A DNA stretch of 41,966 bases from Deltaproteobacteria bacterium (lineage in GTDB: Bacteria; Myxococcota_A; UBA9160; SZUA-336): positions 1 to 41,966 of the forward strand of contig VGRW01000025.1 in assembly GCA_016875225.1 (NCBI GenBank), in the 5' to 3' direction. Both the position numbers and the translations under genes were made by a program. The notes under the pieces are model-generated. The model saw only the letters and a program-made list of their open reading frames with translations, ran no database searches and had not been told where the DNA came from. This document shows, piece by piece, positions 33,101 to 39,265 of this stretch; the first letter of the stretch is position 1, and each line of letters opens with the position of its first letter.

Positions 33101-33985
33101 TCACGCCGCGTTGCGCAGCCGCTCGATGCGCTGCTCGAGCGGAGGATGGCTCGCGAACCAGCGCGCGAAGCGACCGCCGCCGCCCGCGATCCCGAACGCG
33201 GACAGACCCTCGGGCAGGTCGCTGCGCCCGCCCGCGTGCCGGCGCAGCGACTCGAGCGCCGCGATCATGCCTTCGCGACCGGCCAGGCGAGCCGCACCGG
33301 CGTCCGCCCGGAACTCGCGCTGGCGCGAGAACCAGAGCACGAGGAGCGTGGCGAAGATGCCGAGCACCAGCTGCGACGCGAGCGACGTGACCAGGAAGGC
33401 CGGGCCGTGGCCTTCCTCGCTGCGGAAGACCAGCCGATCGACCGCGTGACCGATCACGCGCGAGAGGAAGAGCACGAAGGTGTTCACGACGCCCTGGATC
33501 AGCGCGAGGGTGACCATGTCGCCGCTTTGCACGTGACTCACCTCGTGCGCGAGCACCGATTCGACCTCGCGCCGGCTCATGGTCCTCAGCAGCCCGGTGC
33601 TGACCGCGACCAGCGCGGCGTCGCGACGGGCGCCGGTCGCGAAGGCGTTCGGCTCGGGCGAGTCGTACACGGCGACCTCCGGTACGCCGATCCCGGCCGC
33701 GAGCGCCTGCGCGCGCACGGTCTGCACCAGCCAGGCCTCCTCCTCGTCGGCCGGGCGCTCGATCACGCGCGCGCCGGTCGCGCGCTTCGCCAGCCACTTC
33801 GAGAGCAGCAGCGACAGGAACGAGCCTCCCATGCCGAAGACCGCCGCGAAAGCGAGCAGCTTGGGCAGGTCGAGCGCGACGCCGCGCGCGTCGAGCGTGC
33901 CTCCGAGCCCGAGCAGGCTCGCGACCAGGACCAGGACTGCCAGGATCGCGAGGTTGGTGGCCGCGAACAGGACGATGCGCTTCAT
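33101..33985 (-). CDS. htpX: Membrane zinc metalloprotease HtpX
   Basis: HtpX is an M48 endopeptidase of the inner membrane that degrades misfolded membrane proteins. The 294-residue protein has two N-terminal membrane helices (LFAATNLAILAVLVLVASLLG; LLAFAAVFGMGGSFLSLLL), the zinc site H147-E148-x-x-H151 in AHEVSH, the NAFATG strand, two further helices, and the third-ligand Glu in SRQREFRADAGAA. AGGAGG lies five bases before the ATG, one of the best ribosome sites here. It is first in a unit with nhaR. Upstream lies the dyad TTGGTCCAA joined to AATAGATAA. Confidence 0.95.
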   Translation of the reverse strand: MKRIVLFAATNLAILAVLVLVASLLGLGGTLDARGVALDLPKLLAFAAVFGMGGSFLSLLLSKWLAKRATGARVIERPADEEEAWLVQTVRAQALAAGIGVPEVAVYDSPEPNAFATGARRDAALVAVSTGLLRTMSRREVESVLAHEVSHVQSGDMVTLALIQGVVNTFVLFLSRVIGHAVDRLVFRSEEGHGPAFLVTSLASQLVLGIFATLLVLWFSRQREFRADAGAARLAGREGMIAALESLRRHAGGRSDLPEGLSAFGIAGGGGRFARWFASHPPLEQRIERLRNAA

Positions 33986-34052
33986 GGATGCCTCCTCTGC
34001 CGTGGATCCGCCGTTTCTAGCGAGAGCTTCGGCTCGGAGGACTCATTGGTCC

Positions 34053-34061
34053 AATAGATAA
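34053..34061. promoter_or_regulatory. AATAGATAA element upstream of htpX-nhaR
   Basis: This copy follows TTGG-T-CCAA, a perfect 9-base dyad that overlaps its first bases, and lies 68 bases before the htpX ATG. The matching copy is at 32108-32116 before terC. A LysR protein encoded between them would be a natural ligand. Confidence 0.4.
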
Positions 34062-34075
34062 ATCCCGAGCTACTC

Positions 34076-34129
34076 ATCGCCTTTCACGATGATTCGCGGA
34101 GCTCCGGGGCGGGGCGCCGGGTCGGAGCT
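34076..34129 (-). terminator. Two tandem hairpins at the end of the 70-residue gene
   Basis: AGCTCCG/CGGAGCT (plus-strand arms 34100-34106 and 34123-34129) begins at the stop codon. TCATCG/CGATGA (34076-34081 and 34089-34094) follows. Neither has a T-run, so factor-assisted termination or 3'-end protection is more likely than intrinsic termination. Confidence 0.3.
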
Positions 34130-34340
34130 AGCGGCGGCGCCGCTCCACGTCGCCGGAGCGGAAGTTCCCGACCAGGGTGACCTTTCCGCTCTCGATCAGG
34201 TGCTGGATCGTGGCCACGACCTCCTCGTCGGTTTCGGCCTCGTCCGAGATCGCCGCGACCAGGTCGAGCAGGGTCAGCGTCTCGGGATGGTCCGCCTCGA
34301 TCGATTCGAGCTGCGCGAGCGTATGGGCGACCTGGGTCAT
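34128..34340 (-). CDS. Small conserved-looking protein, function unknown
   Basis: I do not recognise a named family. The 70-residue protein is acidic and mostly helical (LAQLESIEADHPETLTLLDLVAAISDEAETDEEVVATIQHLI when read in pieces), ending with a short strand-like VTLVGNF and a basic tail ERRRR. It has no cysteines and no membrane segment. The ATG at 34340 is chosen because AGGGGAG lies 9 bases upstream and an excellent sigma-54-like promoter (34378-34393) would start transcription about 26 bases before it; a longer frame starting at 34409 would begin upstream of that promoter. Composition and codon use look like genuine coding sequence. It may be a small adaptor in nitrogen or stress response, but nothing in the sequence proves that. 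Confidence 0.65.
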   Translation of the reverse strand: MTQVAHTLAQLESIEADHPETLTLLDLVAAISDEAETDEEVVATIQHLIESGKVTLVGNFRSGDVERRRR

Positions 34341-34357
34341 CGAGAGCTGCTCCCCTC

Positions 34358-34380
34358 TGCTTCTCCAGAGTGCAGAAGCA
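34358..34380. repeat. Inverted repeat TGCTTCT-N9-AGAAGCA
   Basis: A perfect 7-bp dyad overlaps the -12 element of the sigma-54-like promoter and the predicted transcription start of the 70-residue gene. It might be a repressor site or the first hairpin of the leader. Confidence 0.4.
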
Positions 34381-34393
34381 TCGGGCGTGCCAA
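34378..34393 (-). promoter_or_regulatory. Sigma-54 (RpoN) promoter
   Basis: The minus strand reads TTGGCACG-CCCG-ATGC. The -24 element TTGGCACG matches the consensus completely, the -12 GC is present, and GG and GC are exactly 10 bases apart as sigma-54 requires. Only the first T of TTGC is replaced by A. Transcription should start near 34366, giving a leader of about 26 bases that contains the AGGGGAG ribosome site of the 70-residue gene. Confidence 0.6.
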
Positions 34394-34535
34394 CCTGCGT
34401 CATGCGCACGAGACGCGTGGAAGTGGGCGGATATTCGAGCCTGGCGAGTCTGTCTCCCGCCCTCCGGAGCGCGGATGTGGCCGAAGTCCGTCAGCACGGT
34501 GACGGTTCTCGTCAACGCTCCGTCGCGCGGACCGA

Positions 34536-35186
34536 TCAGCGATTCAGGCTCGACCAGCGCGAGTCGGCCGCCCGGAAGATCAGGATCCGGTGCGGCAGGA
34601 CCAGCGTCACCGAGTCCGCGCCGAGCGTGCTGCGCTCCGGAATCTCTCCGGGAGCCAGCGGGTACGCGACGAATCCGCTCGAGAGCGGCGAGAACGCGAC
34701 GGCGCGCCGCGGCGTGATGATGGCGGCCACGTTCTCGTCCGCGAGCAGCTCGATCGGCCTCTCGCCCGGGCCCAGGCCGAACTCGCGCCAGGACGCGATC
34801 TGCGGCGCGAACGCCAGGATCCGCGCCGGGAAGGCCACGACGACCAGCCGGTCGCGGACCTCCAGGTCCTGCTCCCCCGGCGCCGACTCCGAGACGCGGT
34901 AGCGCGTCTCGACGAAGCTCGCGGCGCGCGACTGGATCGCGAGCAGGCGCCGCGTGGTCACGGCCACGCCGACCTCGCCCTGGGTGCGAAGCGCGACGAC
35001 CGATTCCCCGAGCTCGAGCGCGGCGACCACGGCGGCAAAACCCGCGGAGGTGACGGCGAGGACCCGGTCGTCGACGTGCGTGAGCGTGACGCGTTCTTCG
35101 GGCCGCGAGCGCGAGTCCGCGTGCGCCGCGGGCGCCGGGCAGAGCAGGCAGGCGCAGAGCGCGAGGACCGCGACGCGATCGCTCAG
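34536..35186 (-). CDS. Secreted protein with repeated beta strands, function unknown
   Basis: The 216-residue protein has a signal peptide (SDRVAVLALCACLLCPAPAAHA, cleavage after AHA) and then a regular series of short beta strands (VLAVTSAGFAAV, VGVAVTTRRLLAI, VVAFPARILAF, VAAIITPRRAVAF, VTLVLPHRILIF) that suggest a small beta-propeller-like fold. I do not recognise the family. The signal peptide requires CTG at 35186, which overlaps the gloB stop as CTGA with AAGGA six bases upstream. The only conventional start, GTG at 35030, would remove the signal and the first repeat. The gene follows gloB on the same strand. Confidence 0.65.
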   Translation of the reverse strand: MSDRVAVLALCACLLCPAPAAHADSRSRPEERVTLTHVDDRVLAVTSAGFAAVVAALELGESVVALRTQGEVGVAVTTRRLLAIQSRAASFVETRYRVSESAPGEQDLEVRDRLVVVAFPARILAFAPQIASWREFGLGPGERPIELLADENVAAIITPRRAVAFSPLSSGFVAYPLAPGEIPERSTLGADSVTLVLPHRILIFRAADSRWSSLNR

Positions 35187-35983
35187 AACTTGTCCTTCAG
35201 CGCGCGCACCGCGCCGAGTACGCTCGCCGGGTCCGCGGGCGTCGCGGGCAGGAGCGCGCGCACGCTCGCGAGCAGCTCCGGCGAGCTCGCGCGCATGAAC
35301 GGATTCGTCGCGCGCTCGTCGGCGATCGTCGAGGGCACGGTCATCTCGGCCTCGGCTGCGTCGTGCCAGTCCGCCGCCGCGCCTGCACGGGCCCGCTTCA
35401 CTCGGTCCATTCTCTCGACCAGCGCGGCGTTTCGCGGCTCGAGGGTGAGCGCGAAGCGCAGATTGGATTCGGTGTACTCGTGCCCGCAGTAGACGCGCGT
35501 GGCGTCGGGGAGCCGGCCGAGCTTCAGGTTCAGCGCCTCGTGCATCATCTGCGGCGTTCCCTCGAAGATCCGCCCGCAGCCGCCGGCGAAGAGCGTGTCG
35601 CCGCAGAAGACCGCGCCGGGAAACACGTACGCGACGTGGCCGCGCGTGTGTGCCGGGATGAACACGACCTCGGCCGAGAGCCTGCCGACCCTCACGTGCT
35701 CGCCCTCGTCCACGCCGTCGGTAAAGCCGGGAATCCGCTCCGCGTCCGAGACGTGCCCGACCACGGGCACGCCGTAGCGGGCGGCGAGCTCGGGGTTCGC
35801 GCCGCAGTGGTCCAGGTGGTGGTGCGTCGAGAGGATCTTCGTGAGCCGGACGCCGAGCTTCGCGATCCGCGCGATCACGGGCGCCGCTTCCGGCGCGTCG
35901 ATCACGGCCGCCTCGTTCGAGGCGGGATCGATCACCAGATAGGTGTAGTTGTCTCGCAGCGTCGGGACGCGTTCGACTCGCAT
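35183..35983 (-). CDS. gloB: Hydroxyacylglutathione hydrolase (glyoxalase II)
   Basis: GloB hydrolyses S-lactoylglutathione in methylglyoxal detoxification. The 266-residue metallo-beta-lactamase-fold protein has the binuclear site THHHLDH (H54-H59), a further His in PAHTRGHVAYV, the aspartate in VFCGDTLFAGGCGR and CGHEYTESNLRFA, and the GloB-specific C-terminal helical region that binds glutathione, including KRAR. Its length matches the family. The ATG is preceded by TAGACT seven bases upstream and has no ribosome site. The stop overlaps the following secreted-protein gene as CTGA. Confidence 0.93.
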   Translation of the reverse strand: MRVERVPTLRDNYTYLVIDPASNEAAVIDAPEAAPVIARIAKLGVRLTKILSTHHHLDHCGANPELAARYGVPVVGHVSDAERIPGFTDGVDEGEHVRVGRLSAEVVFIPAHTRGHVAYVFPGAVFCGDTLFAGGCGRIFEGTPQMMHEALNLKLGRLPDATRVYCGHEYTESNLRFALTLEPRNAALVERMDRVKRARAGAAADWHDAAEAEMTVPSTIADERATNPFMRASSPELLASVRALLPATPADPASVLGAVRALKDKF

Positions 35984-35990
35984 GCCCGCA

Positions 35991-35996
35991 AGTCTA
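35991..35996 (-). promoter_or_regulatory. TAGACT -10-like box directly before gloB
   Basis: On the minus strand TAGACT is followed by seven bases and then the gloB ATG. Transcription from this box would be leaderless, as proposed for ptsP. No good -35 box is visible in the end of the preceding gene. Confidence 0.35.
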
Positions 35997-36001
35997 GCCG
36001 A

Positions 36002-36427
36002 TCACGCGAACGCGACTTCGAGCTCCTCGCAGACGAGCTTGCACAGCCGCTCCGAGACCAGCGCCCGAAGCTCGGACGAGTCGCCCTGCGCGACGTGCAG
36101 CTCGACTCGCAGGCCCGCGACCGACACGAGCTCGATCTCGGTGTTCGCGGGAAGCCGCGCGGCGATGCTTCCGAAGAGCGCGGTCTCGACCCGCCGCGTC
36201 GCCTCCGCCTCGCCGCGGGCGCGGTTCTCGCGACGGATCGCTTCCGGAAGCGGCGCGCCGCGCACGTCGGCGAGGATCTCCTCGAGGTCGGGCCGGCAGC
36301 TCCCGCAGCCGCTCCCCGCGCCGAGGCGCTCGGCGATCGAGTCCACGTCCGCCAGGCCATGCTCGCGGACGAAGGCCTCGATCCGTCGGCTCGACATCCC
36401 CATGCAGCGACAGATCAGCCGCACCAT
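36002..36427 (-). CDS. BFD-type [2Fe-2S] protein with a NifU-like C-terminal region
   Basis: This 141-residue protein starts with a BFD-like [2Fe-2S] domain: C6-x-C8 (ICRC) and C41-x-x-C44 (GSGCGSCRPDLEEIL) are the four cluster ligands, spaced as in bacterioferritin-associated ferredoxin and the central domain of NifU. The C-terminal 65 residues look like a small alpha/beta NifU-like or iron-sulfur-scaffold domain (LPANTEIELVSVAGLRVELHV), but lack that domain's CxxC. It might store or deliver iron, or act as an electron donor. The start is ATG 36427 or GTG 36430. It lies between a nuclease gene with an Fe-S type Cys cluster and gloB on the same strand. Confidence 0.75.
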   Translation of the reverse strand: MVRLICRCMGMSSRRIEAFVREHGLADVDSIAERLGAGSGCGSCRPDLEEILADVRGAPLPEAIRRENRARGEAEATRRVETALFGSIAARLPANTEIELVSVAGLRVELHVAQGDSSELRALVSERLCKLVCEELEVAFA

Positions 36428-36451
36428 CACGGTCTCATCGGCCGGAGCGGG

Positions 36452-37312
36452 TCAGTCCCCGAGCAGGGAGAGCTGGCGGGCCTGCTCGTCCGCGTCCGGG
36501 ACGAGCAAGCCCGGATCGGCGATCCGGTCGGGAGCGGCCGAGCGGACGGAGGCTGGCGCTTCCGGGCAGATCCCCGCGTAGTCGCACCAGCGGCAGAGCG
36601 GCCCCGGGCGCGCGGGGAACTCGCGCTCGGCCTCGATCGCGTCGATCAGCTGAATCGTCGCCTTTCGCAAGCTCTCGAGCGTCTCGGGCGAGCGCCGCGA
36701 GCGGAGCGTCTTGTTGAAGATCAGGTAGTGCCAGACGAGCTCGACCTGCTGCACGTCCGGGTAGGTCTGCTCGAGCCCGATCTGGTACAGCGCGAGCTGG
36801 CGGTCCTGGTCGACCTGGCGCTGCGGCGGAAGGCTCGCGCTGGTCTTGTAGTCGTGGATCTCGAAGACGCCGTCGCCCTGGCGCACGATCCGATCGACGA
36901 TGCCGAGCATCTTGTAGCGGCCGTCGCCGTCGAGCTCGAGCCGCAGCCGCTCTTCGAGCGCGACCGTCTCGCCGGACGTGAACGGGTACCAGGTGCGGTA
37001 GTAGTTCTCGAGACCGCGCGCGCCGCGCTCCAGGTAGTACTCCGGCGGGTTCTCCTTGCGCACGATCTGGACCTTCTCGTGCCAGCTCCGCGACCAGTCC
37101 TTCCGGTAGCGCTCGAGCACCTGCGCCAGGCTCGGCGGCCGGCCGTTCCGCGCGACGTGGTGGTAGAGCCGTTCGAGGATCTCGTGCACGCGCTTGCCCA
37201 TGAACGCCTCGACGCCCTCGGTGTCGACCTTGATCTGGTCCACGTAGCGGTACTTGAACTTGCGCGGGCAGCTCTCGTACGACGAAAGGCGCGAGTGGCT
37301 GTACTCGGTCAC
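36452..37312 (-). CDS. PD-(D/E)XK nuclease of the RecB/AddB/Cas4 group with Fe-S cysteines
   Basis: The 286-residue single-domain nuclease shows SRLSSYESCPRKFKY at the N-terminus, H43 in GKRVHEILERL, D140 in LGIVDRI and D154-Y-K156 in EIHDYKTS, which is the PD-(D/E)XK catalytic set. A first Cys (C15) and a C-terminal CRWCDYAGIC cluster form the four-cysteine [4Fe-4S] staple of AddB and Cas4. No helicase domain and no CRISPR genes are present, so it is a stand-alone RecB-family exonuclease, probably for DNA repair. The GTG at 37312 has GGGGGG just upstream. It is divergent from cysE, and the BFD-type Fe-S protein follows on the same strand. Confidence 0.85.
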   Translation of the reverse strand: MTEYSHSRLSSYESCPRKFKYRYVDQIKVDTEGVEAFMGKRVHEILERLYHHVARNGRPPSLAQVLERYRKDWSRSWHEKVQIVRKENPPEYYLERGARGLENYYRTWYPFTSGETVALEERLRLELDGDGRYKMLGIVDRIVRQGDGVFEIHDYKTSASLPPQRQVDQDRQLALYQIGLEQTYPDVQQVELVWHYLIFNKTLRSRRSPETLESLRKATIQLIDAIEAEREFPARPGPLCRWCDYAGICPEAPASVRSAAPDRIADPGLLVPDADEQARQLSLLGD

Positions 37313-37424
37313 GCTCCCCCCAGAGTCCGGGCCAGTATGCGTCGGCCGGCCTGCTTTGAAAATCCCGGCCTCGCGAGTAACCTTGCCCGGGGGCGGGAGG
37401 TCGAAGGTGAAGGGAGAGCCTGAC

Positions 37425-38258
37425 GTGTCCACCTTGACCGAATCGATCGCAAGTCATCTGCGCGCCAAGCGCGAGCAGAACGATCCCGTGAGCGAGGCGC
37501 GGCGCCAGGCCTGCCCGGACACCGCGCGCGTGGTCGACGTGCTCGAGAATCTGCGCGCAATCATCCTGGAGCAGACCCCGTCGGAGCGGCTGAATTCCGA
37601 TCTCGAGGTCGTGCACGGTCTGCTCTCGGGGCTGGTCGGATCGGACCTGGCGTCCCGCTTCATCGAGCACCTGCCCGACGTCCGCCACTGCGTCGGAATG
37701 GACGTCGAGGCCGCCTTCAAGGGCGACCCGGCGGCGAAGTCCTATGCCGAGGTGATCGCGGCGTATCCGTCCGCGTACGCGGTCTCGACCTACCGCATCG
37801 CCCACGTGCTCTACGAGCTCGGCGCCCCGATCGCCGCGCGAATCATGTCGGAGCACGCCAAGAGCAAGACGGGAATGGACATCCACCCCGGGGCCACGAT
37901 CGGCTGCCACTTCTTCATCGATCACGGCACCGGCGTGGTGATCGGCGAGACCGCGGTGATCGGCAACCGCGTGAAGATGTACCACGGCGTGACGCTCGGA
38001 GCGTTCTCGAACAAGCAGGGCAGGCTCGACGCCGGCAGCAAGCGCCACCCGACGATCGAGGACGACGTGACGATCTACCCCAACGCGACGATCCTCGGCG
38101 GAAGCACGGTGATCGGCGAGGGCTCGGTGATCGGCGGAAACGTCTGGCTACACCAGTCCGTGCCGCCGTACTCGCGCGTGCAGATCACGCCGCCGCAGCT
38201 GCAGGTGAAGCACAAGGACTCGGAGTCCGGCTCGGTCGATCCGGCCTACGACATCTAG
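37425..38258 (+). CDS. cysE: Serine O-acetyltransferase (EpsC/CysE type)
   Basis: The enzyme acetylates serine to O-acetylserine, the first step to cysteine. The 277-residue protein has an N-terminal helical domain (SDLEVVHGLLSGLVGSDLASRF; LPDVRHCVGMDVEAAFKGDPAAKSY, read in pieces) and a left-handed beta-helix of hexapeptide repeats with the catalytic region MDIHPGATIG, FFIDHGTGVVIGETAVIG, KMYHGVTLGA, KRHPTIEDDV and GGNVWL. GTG 37425 has GGGAG upstream; GTG 37407 with GGGAGG six bases upstream is equally possible and adds six residues. cysK is not in the window. The TAG stop is shared as CTAG with the convergent xthA. Confidence 0.92.
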   Translation: MSTLTESIASHLRAKREQNDPVSEARRQACPDTARVVDVLENLRAIILEQTPSERLNSDLEVVHGLLSGLVGSDLASRFIEHLPDVRHCVGMDVEAAFKGDPAAKSYAEVIAAYPSAYAVSTYRIAHVLYELGAPIAARIMSEHAKSKTGMDIHPGATIGCHFFIDHGTGVVIGETAVIGNRVKMYHGVTLGAFSNKQGRLDAGSKRHPTIEDDVTIYPNATILGGSTVIGEGSVIGGNVWLHQSVPPYSRVQITPPQLQVKHKDSESGSVDPAYDI

Positions 38259-39022
38259 CTCCGAAGCTCGAGCTCCACCGGGCAGTGATCCGAGCCGCGC
38301 ACCTGGGTCTGGTGGCGCACGCGCGCGACGCGCTCCATGAGCTCGGGATTCGCGACGAAGTAGTCGAGCCGCCAGCCGATGTTCCGCTCGCGCACGCCGG
38401 GGCGCTGGCTCCACCAGGTGTAGTGGCCCGGCTCGGCGCAGAGCGCGCGGAACGTGTCGACCCAGCCGTGCGGGCCGATCAGGCGGTCCATCCAGGCGCG
38501 CTCCTCGGGCAGGAAGCCGGCGTTCTTCGCGTTCGACTTCGGATTGGCCAGGTCGATCTCGCGGTGCGACACGTTGTAGTCGCCGCAGAGCAGCACGTTC
38601 CGTCCCGAGCGGCGGTAGCCGTTCACGAGCCGCAGCATCGCGGCGCAGAAGCGCAGCTTGTAGTCGAGCCGCGCGTGATCGCGCTGGCTGTTCGGGAAGT
38701 AGGCGTTGATCAACACGAAGTCGCGGAACTCGGTGCGCAGCACGCGGCCCTCCCGGTCGAACTCGGGCGCGCCGATCCCGACGACCACGTCGAGCGGCTC
38801 CCTGCGGGTGAAGGTCGCCACGCCGCTGTAGCCCGGCTTCTCGGCAGGGTGGAAGAAGGCGTGGTAGCCGCGCGGGCTGCGCAGCGCGTCCGCGAGCTGC
38901 TCGGGGCGCGCCTTGATCTCCTGCACGCAGACCGCGAACGCGCGCTGCTCGGCGAACCAGTCCAGAAAGCCGCCGCGCTCCGCCGCGCGCAGCCCGTTCA
39001 CGTTCCAGGACAGAAGCCGCAC
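38255..39022 (-). CDS. xthA: Exodeoxyribonuclease III
   Basis: ExoIII is an AP endonuclease and 3'-5' exonuclease of base-excision repair. The 255-residue protein carries the complete active site: N7 in SWNVNGLRAA, E35 in VQEIKA, YFPNSQRD, GDYNVSH with its Asp/Asn pair, WRLDYF, and GSDHCPV with the final catalytic Asp-His. Length and order are those of the xth family. The start is GTG at 39022, 10 bases after the nrtS stop on the same strand. The stop shares CTAG with cysE. Confidence 0.94.
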   Translation of the reverse strand: MRLLSWNVNGLRAAERGGFLDWFAEQRAFAVCVQEIKARPEQLADALRSPRGYHAFFHPAEKPGYSGVATFTRREPLDVVVGIGAPEFDREGRVLRTEFRDFVLINAYFPNSQRDHARLDYKLRFCAAMLRLVNGYRRSGRNVLLCGDYNVSHREIDLANPKSNAKNAGFLPEERAWMDRLIGPHGWVDTFRALCAEPGHYTWWSQRPGVRERNIGWRLDYFVANPELMERVARVRHQTQVRGSDHCPVELELRS

Positions 39023-39032
39023 GAAGGCCCTG

Positions 39033-39251
39033 CTAGCGCGACCGCAGGGCCGCGACGCTCGAGCTCGTCGAGACTCCGTACGGAACCAGCAGCGTGAGAC
39101 AGATCTGAAGCACGTGCTCGCAGTCGAGCTCGCCGCGGATCAGCGCGCGGCCGTGGTTGATCGCGATCAGGATCGTCCCCACCACGACCGTGGTGCGAAG
39201 CGCGCGTCGCACGACTTTGGGATCCCGGGCGAGGCGCAGCCATTCCGACAC
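39033..39251 (-). CDS. nrtS: NrtS-like small membrane protein (nitrate/nitrite transport)
   Basis: This 72-residue protein has two membrane helices, RALRTTVVVGTILIAINHG and LQICLTLLVPYGVSTSSS, joined by GRALIRGELDCEH. The sequence LxxPxxVxRALxxxVVVGTILxxINxG and the LVPYxVST ending match the NrtS family, first known as a small component of nitrate or nitrite uptake in cyanobacteria. At this length it is complete. GTG 39251 starts just before SEWLRLARDP. It lies between the indolepyruvate oxidoreductase (14 bases away) and xthA on the same strand, with no other nitrate genes in view. The transport role is from family knowledge only. Confidence 0.72.
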   Translation of the reverse strand: MSEWLRLARDPKVVRRALRTTVVVGTILIAINHGRALIRGELDCEHVLQICLTLLVPYGVSTSSSVAALRSR

Positions 39252-39265
39252 GGCCGCAGAATAGC

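Noticed and set aside
34084-34515. A 143-codon open frame on the minus strand covering the 70-residue gene
   Set aside because: Low-complexity Arg/Gly-rich translation in another phase, starting upstream of the sigma-54-like promoter; the 70-residue frame has better composition and a ribosome site.
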